This document shows positions 1-10,068 of a stretch of 64,000 nt of DNA, piece by piece. The notes under the pieces were generated by a model that saw only the letters and a list, made by a program, of their open reading frames with translations, made no database searches and was not told the DNA's origin. The translations under genes were made by a program, and so were the position numbers. This DNA comes from Bacteriovoracaceae bacterium (lineage in GTDB: Bacteria; Bdellovibrionota; Bacteriovoracia; Bacteriovoracales; Bacteriovoracaceae), in assembly GCA_947377285.1 (NCBI GenBank), contig CANCFT010000003.1, positions 124,001-188,000 on the forward strand. The letters are read 5' to 3'. The stretch's first letter is position 1. Each line of letters opens with the position of its first letter.

Positions 1-536
1 ATGGAATTATTATTCCTAAAAAAGGAGTTCTTGAATTAAAAAAAATAGCTGAGACATACCCAGACCAAGAAATAAAAATATCTGTAGATGAATCATTTAT
101 ATATCTTAATGCAAATAATAATTACCTATTAGCTATCAGACTTATTGCAAAAGAATATTTGAAATACCAAGCAGTAATTCCTAAAAAAACAACCTTTTTT
201 GCTGATGTAGAAAGAAGCGCTTTTATCAATGCTGTTAGAAGAATTAAAATAATGGCAAACGAAAGATCTAATGGTGTAAAATTAATATTAAAAGAAAATG
301 AAATGACAGTTGCTGCAAATCATCCGTCACTAGGTGAAGCACAAGAAAAAATTAATATTCATTATTCAGGAAAAGAATTTGAAATAGGTTTCAATGCTAA
401 ATTCCTTATTGATACACTATCAATCTTCGGTGATGAAGAGATAAGAATTGAATTTAACAACGAGCTGAGTCCAGTTGCAATTAAATCATCTAAAAATCAA
501 AATCATCTATGCATTGTTATGCCTTTAAAGCTCTAG
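1..536 (+). CDS. dnaN: DNA polymerase III sliding clamp (beta), 3' part
   Basis: This is the C-terminal ~177 residues of the ring-shaped clamp that tethers DNA polymerase III to DNA. The reading frame is open from base 3, so the gene starts before the window. The segment resembling the family's LIDGxFPDYxxVIP motif reads LIAKEYLKYQAVIP (bases 141-182), and the protein ends in the typical hydrophobic VMPLKL, which resembles the usual VMPMRL terminus. An internal TTG at 159 is not the start. The recF start overlaps the stop codon, giving the classic dnaN-recF order of origin regions. Confidence 0.95.
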   Translation, partial: GIIIPKKGVLELKKIAETYPDQEIKISVDESFIYLNANNNYLLAIRLIAKEYLKYQAVIPKKTTFFADVERSAFINAVRRIKIMANERSNGVKLILKENEMTVAANHPSLGEAQEKINIHYSGKEFEIGFNAKFLIDTLSIFGDEEIRIEFNNELSPVAIKSSKNQNHLCIVMPLKL

Positions 537-1633
537 TGAATAGTTATAAAATTACAAAACTACAAGTCACAAACTTCAGAAATTTAAACTCCGAGATCAT
601 TACATTTAATAATGGTATTAATTGCATACTAGGTGAAAATGGAAATGGAAAAACAAATATACTAGAAGCAATCAATGTATTAAGTACAAAAAAATCATTT
701 CGTAAAAATGCAAGTTTTCCACAATTTCTTAGTATTGATGGTGGAAAACCAGAAATAATATTTTCTTCAGTATTTGAAAATAATCTTAAAGAAAAAATCA
801 GCTATACGTCAAAAATGACGAATGAGTCTGTCTTATGGTTTGTAGATGGAACACCAGTAAAAAAGAAATTAGATATTAAAATCGTTTTTATTAATCCATT
901 TGATTCTTACGGATTTCATAACAATGCAAGTGATAGAAGAGAGTGGATTGATTATTTTTTATGTCAATTAGATGCAAATTATAAAAAAAGCTTAGCAAAA
1001 TACACAATTGCATTACGATTTAGAAATACACTTTTATCGAAAAAGCCTTCTAGGTTTAAAGAGCAAATACTGGCTTCAGATGCCGATTTTAGCATTTTAT
1101 CAATGTATTTAACTGCAAGAAGGTTAGAATTCTTAAAAGAGATAGAACCATTCATCGCAGATACTTTTCAAAAAATATTTTCAGAAATGCATAATCTGCA
1201 AATAAATTTAGATTCACGAATCATAAATTTATCGGCCATAAATGTGCAAAAAATTTATCTTAACAACCTAGAAATAGACTGCGAGAGAGGACATACAAGC
1301 TATGGACCTCATAAAGATGACTACGTGCTTCTTTTTGACGGATTAAATTCTTACGATTTCTGTTCCTTGGGCCAGCAAAAAATGAGTTATTTAAGCCTGT
1401 TATTTGCCTATATAGAGCTTTTTCGGTATAAATACATGTCTTACCCAATCGTGCTAATTGATGATGTCTCAGGAGAGCTAGATCAGCATCGATGGAGAAG
1501 ACTTGTTGAGTATTTAGAAAAACGAGAATTTCAAGTTTTGATAACTACTGCCAACGAGAAATTTAAGGAAGAATTAGATCGAATCAACGGAGCCAATAAA
1601 ATTCATATCAAGAATGGCTCAGTCATTTACTAA
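536..1633 (+). CDS. recF: RecF recombination/gap-repair ATPase
   Basis: RecF is an SMC-like ABC ATPase that loads RecA with RecO and RecR at gapped DNA. The N-terminus KLQVTNFRNL is typical. Walker A is GENGNGKT (about residues 33-40), the ABC signature region begins SLGQQK (about 281), and Walker B is PIVLIDDVSGELD (about 304-316). I start it at the GTG at 536, which overlaps the dnaN TAG as TAGTG and suggests translational coupling. An in-frame ATG at 509 would add nine non-conserved residues. At 365 aa it has normal family length. The partner recR lies at 53509. Confidence 0.93.
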   Translation: MNSYKITKLQVTNFRNLNSEIITFNNGINCILGENGNGKTNILEAINVLSTKKSFRKNASFPQFLSIDGGKPEIIFSSVFENNLKEKISYTSKMTNESVLWFVDGTPVKKKLDIKIVFINPFDSYGFHNNASDRREWIDYFLCQLDANYKKSLAKYTIALRFRNTLLSKKPSRFKEQILASDADFSILSMYLTARRLEFLKEIEPFIADTFQKIFSEMHNLQINLDSRIINLSAINVQKIYLNNLEIDCERGHTSYGPHKDDYVLLFDGLNSYDFCSLGQQKMSYLSLLFAYIELFRYKYMSYPIVLIDDVSGELDQHRWRRLVEYLEKREFQVLITTANEKFKEELDRINGANKIHIKNGSVIY

Positions 1634-1649
1634 AACTTTTCGCACTTAA

Positions 1650-4169
<2,520 letters not shown>

Positions 4170-4187
4170 TTTTAAGGGATTTGAAAT

Positions 4188-6695
4188 ATGTCAGAAGAAA
4201 ATAATACACCAATTAATCACGGAAATATCACACCGATCGTTATTCAAGATGAAATGAAAAGTTGTTATCTTGATTATGCCATGTCGGTCATTGTTGGACG
4301 AGCACTACCAGATGTTCGCGATGGGATGAAGCCAGTTCATAGAAGAGTACTCTATGCAATGGACTCGCTAAATAACTACCACAATAAACCCTTTTTAAAG
4401 TCTGCCAGAGTTGTTGGGGACATTATCGGTAAGTATCACCCGCATGGTGACTCTGCCGTATACGGTGCAATTGTTCGACTCGCACAAGATTTCTCAATGA
4501 GATATCCCCTCGTCGATGGACAAGGAAACTTTGGTTCAATTGATGGTGATAGTGCAGCGGCAATGAGGTACACCGAAATCAGAATGAAAAAACTTTCTGA
4601 AGAAATGATGGCCGATCTTGATAAAGAAACTGTCGACTGGCAACCAAATTATGATGACTCGTTAATTGAACCAAAAGTATTACCTACAAAAATACCAAAC
4701 CTTTTAATCAACGGATCGTCTGGGATCGCTGTTGGTATGGCAACGAACATTCCACCTCATAATTTAAGTGAAATTATGAATGGATTATTATTGTTAATTG
4801 ATAATCCTACGGGCACATCAGTAGATGATTTAATGAAAGTAATTCCTGGCCCTGATTTTCCTACAGCAGGATCCATACATGGAACAGAAGGGATAAGATC
4901 TGCTTATCATACAGGGCGAGGTGTTTTACAAATAAGAGCTAAGGTTGATGTAGAACATAATGCAAAAAAAGACCGCGATAGTATTATTATTACAGAACTT
5001 CCTTATCAAGTTAACAAAGCAAAACTCATAGAAAGAATTGCAGAACTCGTTAATGAGAAAGAAATAACAGGCATATCGGATCTTCGAGATGAATCATCAC
5101 GCGAAGGTATTAGAGTTGTTATTGATTTAAAAAAGGGTGAAATTGCCACCGTTATTATAAATAAACTTTATAAGTCGACTGCGCTTCAAACGTCATTTGG
5201 TATTATATTCTTATCAATTGTTAACGGTCAGCCAAAAGTTTTAAATATTAAAGAACAACTTTTATACTTCTTAGACCATAGAAGAGAAGTTGTTATTAGA
5301 AGAACAGTTTATGAGTTGAAAAAAGCAAAAGAGCGCGCTCATATCTTAGAAGGTTTAAAAGTTGCAGTTGATAATATTGACGAAATAGTTGAACTTGTTA
5401 AAAAGGCTGAAGGGCCACTGCAAGCAAAAACTCAATTAATGGGTCGATACACTCTTTCTGAAATTCAAGCACAAGCTATTTTAGATATGAGACTACAACG
5501 CTTAACTGGTCTTGAGCGTGATAAAATTATCAAAGATTATAACGACATTATGAAAGAAATCGCTCGCCTTGAATTAATTCTTGGAAGTGATGAAGAAATT
5601 ACTTCAATTATTCGAACTGAGTGTAATGAAATTCTTGAAAATTTTGGTGATAAAAGACGAACTGAAATCGTAGCTAAAGCTGATGAAATTCAGATGGAAG
5701 ATTTAGTAAAACAAGAAGATGTCATCGTTACAATTACCCATAAAGGTTATGTAAAAAGAATGGCGATGGACACATACCGTACACAAAAACGTGGCGGAAC
5801 AGGTGTTAAAGGTGCTGATGGTGCGGATGATGATTTTTACACATCAATCTTTACTGCAAATACTCACTCTACATTGTTCATCTTCACAAACAAAGGACAA
5901 GTATTTTCTATTAAAGTTTACAATATTCCAGAAGGAAATCGTACGACTAAGGGACGAAATATAGTTAACTTAATTCAACTACCTTCTGGAGAAGCAGTTA
6001 AGAAAATTATGTGTATGCCTGATACAATTGAAGGCAAATTCCTGATGATTGCTACAGAAAAAGGAATTGTAAAAAAATCAGAACTTTCAGAATATAAAAA
6101 TATCCGTCAATCAGGTTTAACAGCAATTAAAATTATAGACGGTGATAATTTACTCTCTGTAAGAATTACTGACGGTACAAAAGATGTACTTCTATGTTCT
6201 TCATCTGGAAAAATTATTCGTTTTGCTGAGACAGATTGCCGACCATTAGGTCGAGTCTCTCAAGGGGTAAAAGGAATTGAACTTACAGAAGAAGAAAAAA
6301 TTATTGGAATGGAAATCATAGATGACACAGTTGAGATTTTATCAGTAACTCAACATGGGTATGGTAAACGCACGAGTGCATCTGAGTATCGAAGACAAAC
6401 TCGAGGTGGTAAAGGTATTCTTGCCATGAGATTGACAGAGAAAAATGGTGACATTATCGATATTAAGCCAGTTACAGATAAAGATGACTTAATGTTGATT
6501 TCTGATAAAGGACAAGTCATTAGAACGAAAATTTCTGGAATTTCTCTTATGGGAAGAACCACTCAAGGTGTTCGATTGATAAAACTTAAAGAAGGTGAAT
6601 CAGTTGTAGCTGTTGAAAAAATAATTGATCCAGATGAAGAATTAGAAACTGTAATTGATGGGGGCGAACAAAATGATTCCCCAAAAACTGAGTAA
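4188..6695 (+). CDS. gyrA: DNA gyrase subunit A
   Basis: DNA cleavage and rejoining subunit of gyrase, 835 aa. The active-site tyrosine is Y128 in AAAMRYTE. The quinolone-determining stretch reads [12 protein letters not shown], keeping the serine equivalent to E. coli S83 (S89) but with glycine (G93) at the position of D87. The C-terminal beta-pinwheel has a GyrA-box-like TQKRGGTG and later repeats such as QTRGGKGI, which favours gyrase over topoisomerase IV ParC. An RBS-like AAGGGA precedes the ATG. The next gene starts inside the gyrA 3' end. Confidence 0.97.
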   Translation: MSEENNTPINHGNITPIVIQDEMKSCYLDYAMSVIVGRALPDVRDGMKPVHRRVLYAMDSLNNYHNKPFLKSARVVGDIIGKYHPHGDSAVYGAIVRLAQDFSMRYPLVDGQGNFGSIDGDSAAAMRYTEIRMKKLSEEMMADLDKETVDWQPNYDDSLIEPKVLPTKIPNLLINGSSGIAVGMATNIPPHNLSEIMNGLLLLIDNPTGTSVDDLMKVIPGPDFPTAGSIHGTEGIRSAYHTGRGVLQIRAKVDVEHNAKKDRDSIIITELPYQVNKAKLIERIAELVNEKEITGISDLRDESSREGIRVVIDLKKGEIATVIINKLYKSTALQTSFGIIFLSIVNGQPKVLNIKEQLLYFLDHRREVVIRRTVYELKKAKERAHILEGLKVAVDNIDEIVELVKKAEGPLQAKTQLMGRYTLSEIQAQAILDMRLQRLTGLERDKIIKDYNDIMKEIARLELILGSDEEITSIIRTECNEILENFGDKRRTEIVAKADEIQMEDLVKQEDVIVTITHKGYVKRMAMDTYRTQKRGGTGVKGADGADDDFYTSIFTANTHSTLFIFTNKGQVFSIKVYNIPEGNRTTKGRNIVNLIQLPSGEAVKKIMCMPDTIEGKFLMIATEKGIVKKSELSEYKNIRQSGLTAIKIIDGDNLLSVRITDGTKDVLLCSSSGKIIRFAETDCRPLGRVSQGVKGIELTEEEKIIGMEIIDDTVEILSVTQHGYGKRTSASEYRRQTRGGKGILAMRLTEKNGDIIDIKPVTDKDDLMLISDKGQVIRTKISGISLMGRTTQGVRLIKLKEGESVVAVEKIIDPDEELETVIDGGEQNDSPKTE

Positions 6696-7494
6696 TATAA
6701 TATTTAAAAAAATAATTTTAGTAGCGGTTTCGGCCGCTACTATTTTTCTCGTCGCTTGTGACTTTACTCCACCCATAAATCGTAAAATTATTGATGCTCA
6801 GAATTATATAACTGAACAAAAATATAATAAAGCTGCTTATCTTTATGAAGATATTCTTAAAAGTAATCCAGGTCCTGAATTACGATTAAAAATTTGTTAC
6901 CAGCTTGGAGAACTATATGCCATTTACCTTGGTGAATATAACAAAGCTGTTTATTACTATAATGAAGTTAAAGATTTAACAGAAGACCCTCTTTGGTTAA
7001 TAAAAACAGAAGAAAAATTAGCTGAAATTAATTTTAATTATAGAAAAAATTATAAAGATTCGATTAAAAATTACACAAAATTGTCTGAGTTCACTCCAAA
7101 ACTAAAAAAGTATGACTATTTTCAATTGCAGATAGCACTCGCCTATTACAATTTAAACGATACCGAAAATTCAATTAAACAATTAACTAAAATTCAAACG
7201 GATCCCAATCATGAATTATTTGTCCGATCGTTTTATTATCTAGGTTTGATTTATTTTGAAAAAAGGGATTTCAACAAAGCACTTTTTGTATGGTCAGAAT
7301 ATTTAAAAAGAGAAACAAAAAAAGAATATATTGTTCAAGCAAAGTTCTTAGTGGCAAATATATATGAGTCTACTGAAAATTTAAAAATGGCCTATGATAT
7401 ATATTATTCAATTGCTAATGATTACCCCAATCAAGATGTTATTCAAAATAGGCTAACTGCTCTTTATGAAAGACGAGTTTCAAGGCGACGATAA
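6673..7494 (+). CDS. TPR-repeat lipoprotein
   Basis: Predicted lipoprotein of 273 aa: basic N-terminus, hydrophobic segment (about residues 10-27) and lipobox FLVAC. After the cysteine come helical repeats of TPR type, for example [44 protein letters not shown] and [16 protein letters not shown]. Such proteins are scaffolds on the periplasmic face of a membrane; no partner is identifiable. I use the ATG at 6673, which overlaps the gyrA end by 23 bases, with GGGGGCG upstream; ATG 6658 is an alternative. BamD is also a TPR lipoprotein, but this sequence does not let me assign it as BamD. Confidence 0.75.
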   Translation: MIPQKLSNIIFKKIILVAVSAATIFLVACDFTPPINRKIIDAQNYITEQKYNKAAYLYEDILKSNPGPELRLKICYQLGELYAIYLGEYNKAVYYYNEVKDLTEDPLWLIKTEEKLAEINFNYRKNYKDSIKNYTKLSEFTPKLKKYDYFQLQIALAYYNLNDTENSIKQLTKIQTDPNHELFVRSFYYLGLIYFEKRDFNKALFVWSEYLKRETKKEYIVQAKFLVANIYESTENLKMAYDIYYSIANDYPNQDVIQNRLTALYERRVSRRR

Positions 7495-7692
7495 ATGAAA
7501 AATCGTAAATGGCTCCAAATTATGGGTTTGGCCATGAGTTTGCCGTCTATAATTTTTGTAGCGGTCTGGGGCTCTATGCAATTAGCGAAAATGAATATAA
7601 TAACTCAAACTCAAGCCGTACTTCTATTCCTAGCTATTATCGGCAATATGCTTTTCATGATGGTTTACTATGCTTACAAGCGCAAAAATTAA
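7495..7692 (+). CDS. Small two-helix membrane protein, AtpZ-like
   Basis: A 65-aa protein with two predicted transmembrane helices (about 8-30 and 39-58) joined by a short loop, ending in basic YKRKN. Its place immediately upstream of an AtpI-like gene and atpB suggests the AtpZ / putative F0F1-ATPase accessory subunit family; that is context-based inference. Its ATG abuts the stop of the lipoprotein gene (TAAATG), so it is in the same transcript. Confidence 0.6.
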   Translation: MKNRKWLQIMGLAMSLPSIIFVAVWGSMQLAKMNIITQTQAVLLFLAIIGNMLFMMVYYAYKRKN

Positions 7693-8053
7693 TCTTAAAA
7701 AATATGCATTCTTTTCTGGCTTATTACTTTTAATGTCTTACCCACTTGTAAGATCAACTAAAGAATATTTAATCATCTTACTTGTTTTTTTAGCGTCATG
7801 CGCAAATCATTGGATGCTAATTGCTGTTGTCAGAAGACAATCAGAAATAGCAGCTAACCATGTACAAAAAAATAAGCAGTTAACCTCACTACTTGTAATA
7901 GGAAAATTAGTTTTAGTCGCATCTGCTTTAAGTTTTGGTGTACAAATAATGGGTAAAAGGATATTAATTCCACTATTAATTTATGTATTACAAATAGTTG
8001 TCCTCTACTTAAGTTTTGAAAAACAAACAGAAGTGGAAAAAGGAACTTTATAA
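7670..8053 (+). CDS. AtpI-like ATP synthase assembly protein
   Basis: A 127-aa protein with about four hydrophobic helices (about 12-26, 32-54, 72-92, 96-115), directly before atpB. This fits AtpI (ATP synthase subunit I), a helper of c-ring assembly. Primary sequence of the family is poorly conserved, so size, topology and position carry the call. The ATG overlaps the end of the preceding small gene by 23 bases; the stop TAA is followed immediately by the atpB ATG. Confidence 0.6.
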   Translation: MLTSAKINLKKYAFFSGLLLLMSYPLVRSTKEYLIILLVFLASCANHWMLIAVVRRQSEIAANHVQKNKQLTSLLVIGKLVLVASALSFGVQIMGKRILIPLLIYVLQIVVLYLSFEKQTEVEKGTL

Positions 8054-8875
8054 ATGAAAAAAATTTTTACTGTAACATTTTTAACTTCAATTTTTTCAGC
8101 AATAACTTCTAGTGCTTCTGCAAGCGAAGGTTTTACCTGGCTATCGCAATTTGCAAACGCAACAGGAATTGAAGAATTATTTCATCACAATGAAATTGAA
8201 CATTTTGAACACGTATTAACATTCTTTTTTGTTGGCCTACTCCTTTTAGTTGGGGCATTCGTTTATAGAAGTAAAACTGCTAATCGAGAAGCAGCAGTTG
8301 TTCCCGACAAAGGAATTTCATTTAAAAATATATCTGAAATGTATGGATCGTTTATACTTACTCAGTGCCGGGCTGTTTTAGGCGAAAAAGATGGACCGAA
8401 ATATTTTCCATTTGTTGCAACAATTTTTATTCTAATTTTTATTTCAAATGCAATTGGATTAATTCCGGGGTTTTTACCTCCAACTGAATCTATCAATACG
8501 ACATTAGCACTTGGTGTATTTTCATTTCTTTATTTTAACATCAAAGGATGTAAAGAATTAGGCACAATTAATTACTTGAAACACTTTGCCGGCCCACTTT
8601 GGTATATGGCCGTATTAATTTTTCCAATTGAAATTATTTCAGTTTGTATTCGTCCAATTTCTTTAGCGCTTCGTCTATATGGGAACATGTACGGAGACCA
8701 TACAGTACTAGGTACATTTTCAAACTTAGCTCCACTTGGAGTTCCAGTTGTCTTTATGTTACTTGGACTTTTGGTTTCATTTATTCAGGCGTACGTATTT
8801 ATTATGCTTTCAATGGTCTATGTTAGTTTGGCTACTGCTCACCAAGATCATGGTGAACATGCAGCTCATCACTAA
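8054..8875 (+). CDS. atpB: ATP synthase F0 subunit a
   Basis: Stator subunit of the membrane rotor, forming the ion half-channels against the c-ring. The essential arginine lies in RPISLALRLYGNMYGDH, the most conserved stretch of the family. The protein has 273 aa, five to six membrane helices, and a signal-peptide-like N-terminus ending ...SSASASEGF. The final VSLATAHQDH tail is histidine-rich. The F0 b and all F1 genes (atpF, H, A, G, D, C) are not next to it, so the ATP synthase genes are split in this genome. Confidence 0.95.
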   Translation: MKKIFTVTFLTSIFSAITSSASASEGFTWLSQFANATGIEELFHHNEIEHFEHVLTFFFVGLLLLVGAFVYRSKTANREAAVVPDKGISFKNISEMYGSFILTQCRAVLGEKDGPKYFPFVATIFILIFISNAIGLIPGFLPPTESINTTLALGVFSFLYFNIKGCKELGTINYLKHFAGPLWYMAVLIFPIEIISVCIRPISLALRLYGNMYGDHTVLGTFSNLAPLGVPVVFMLLGLLVSFIQAYVFIMLSMVYVSLATAHQDHGEHAAHH

Positions 8876-8915
8876 GGGAAACCATTTTATTATTAACTTT
8901 TTTTAGGAGTCTCTC

Positions 8916-9236
8916 ATGTCAAAAAAATTAGCAGTTCTTTTATCATCAGTAATGTTTTTCGCTTTAACTACTGGTTCAGCATTTGCTGCAGATGCAGTAG
9001 CAACTGGTGGATGGTTTGGAACTGAAAAAGCAACGAAGTACTTCGCTTACTTTTTAGCTTTAGGTCTTGCTGTATACGGTGGAACTCAAGGTCAATCAAA
9101 AGCAGCAGCTGTTGCTCTAGAGGGAATCGCAAGAAACCCATCTGCAGCTGACAAAATCCAAACTCCAATGATTCTTGCTCTTGCTCTTATGGAGTCACTA
9201 GTAATTTTCGCACTTATCTCTACATTCCTTGTGTAA
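8916..9236 (+). CDS. atpE: ATP synthase F0 subunit c
   Basis: Proteolipid that forms the rotating c-ring. It is 106 aa because a signal-peptide-like leader ending GSAFA precedes the usual two-helix hairpin (about 42-66 and 80-105). The polar loop is ARNP (72-75) and the ion-binding glutamate is E93 in [12 protein letters not shown]. Gapless alignment on the RNP loop puts Q60 and S94 at the positions of the sodium ligands Q32 and S66 of Propionigenium/Ilyobacter subunit c. AGGAG precedes the ATG and a terminator follows. Mature length after cleavage would be about 82 aa. Confidence 0.95.
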   Translation: MSKKLAVLLSSVMFFALTTGSAFAADAVATGGWFGTEKATKYFAYFLALGLAVYGGTQGQSKAAAVALEGIARNPSAADKIQTPMILALALMESLVIFALISTFLV

Positions 9237-9258
9237 TTTTTAAAATTAAATAAAGATC

Positions 9259-9287
9259 AAAAGGGAGCTAAGGCTCCCTTTTGTTTT
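9259..9287. terminator. Bidirectional intrinsic terminator
   Basis: A perfect hairpin, AAAAGGGAGC - loop TAAG - GCTCCCTTTT (9259-9268 with 9273-9282), is followed by GTTTT on the plus strand. It sits between convergent atpE (+) and the RNA methyltransferase (-). The A/T flanks allow it to end transcripts from both sides. Confidence 0.85.
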
Positions 9288-9309
9288 AACTTAGATCCAA
9301 TTATCAAAA

Positions 9310-10068
9310 TTATTTAATAAGACTCATGTGAGAAAGAAAAATAGCAGCAGCATTTGAGGCATTTAAATGAGCAACTTGCGGGTCGATTTTAATTTTTAAA
9401 ATAACGTCTGAAGTATCTAAGATATCTAGATCAACTCCGTGGCCTTCACTTCCAATAATTAAAACTGTTTTTTTAGGAAATTGAAAATTAGAAAGATCAA
9501 TTGAGCGATCAATATTAGCTGTTGAAATAATAGTGTAGCCAAGTTCAAGAAGAACTTTCAAGTCATGTCGTAAGTTATGAGAGTGATACGTTTTCATAGA
9601 AAAAATATTGCCCATTGATACACGAATACATCTTCTTAAAAAGGGAGAGCAGCATTTTTCATCAGTAATAATACTGTTGATGTTAAAAGCAGCTGCTGAA
9701 CGAACTATACTACCGACATTTTCAGGTGAACTTAAACCATTTAATAAAATTATTTGATCATCCAAGTTAGAAAGTACATTGTTTTGTGGTTTTTCTGCTA
9801 AAAATAAAACCTCAAAATGAATTTTAAAACCAGCAATTTTTTCTAATATATCTTTAGATGCTACGAATATATTATCACCTTCTAAATTATATTTTTTGGC
9901 GAACTCTAATGTCGAAAGAATTTTAAGAAAAGTCTTATTACTTGCTTTGAATTGCAGGAAAATCTTTTCAGATTCTACCAAAATATAACCCTGATCATTT
10001 AGGGTGTGATCTCTTAGTTTTGTAAATTCTATAATTCGATGGTCATCAAAATCAGTAATTACGATCAT
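9310..10068 (-). CDS. SpoU/TrmH-family RNA 2'-O-methyltransferase
   Basis: SAM-dependent methyltransferase of the SPOUT (trefoil-knot) class acting on tRNA or rRNA ribose. The family motifs are present in order: motif 1 SPENVGSIVRSAAAF, motif 2 VLIIGSEGHGVD, motif 3 LNASNAAAIFLSH (near the C-terminus). The ~100-residue N-terminal part fits the substrate-binding region of TrmH/RlmB/TsnR-like enzymes. The exact RNA target cannot be read from sequence. Its ATG overlaps the uvrA stop by four bases, so it is the last gene of the surA-like/pdxA/uvrA operon. Confidence 0.85.
   Translation of the reverse strand: MIVITDFDDHRIIEFTKLRDHTLNDQGYILVESEKIFLQFKASNKTFLKILSTLEFAKKYNLEGDNIFVASKDILEKIAGFKIHFEVLFLAEKPQNNVLSNLDDQIILLNGLSSPENVGSIVRSAAAFNINSIITDEKCCSPFLRRCIRVSMGNIFSMKTYHSHNLRHDLKVLLELGYTIISTANIDRSIDLSNFQFPKKTVLIIGSEGHGVDLDILDTSDVILKIKIDPQVAHLNASNAAAIFLSHMSLIK

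Noticed and set aside
159-161. TTG at 159 as the dnaN start
   Set aside because: The frame is open to the left edge and conserved clamp residues lie upstream of it.
7509-7733. 74-codon frame overlapping the AtpZ-like gene
   Set aside because: Frame-shifted shadow; the 65-aa frame has the helices, stop and spacing expected.
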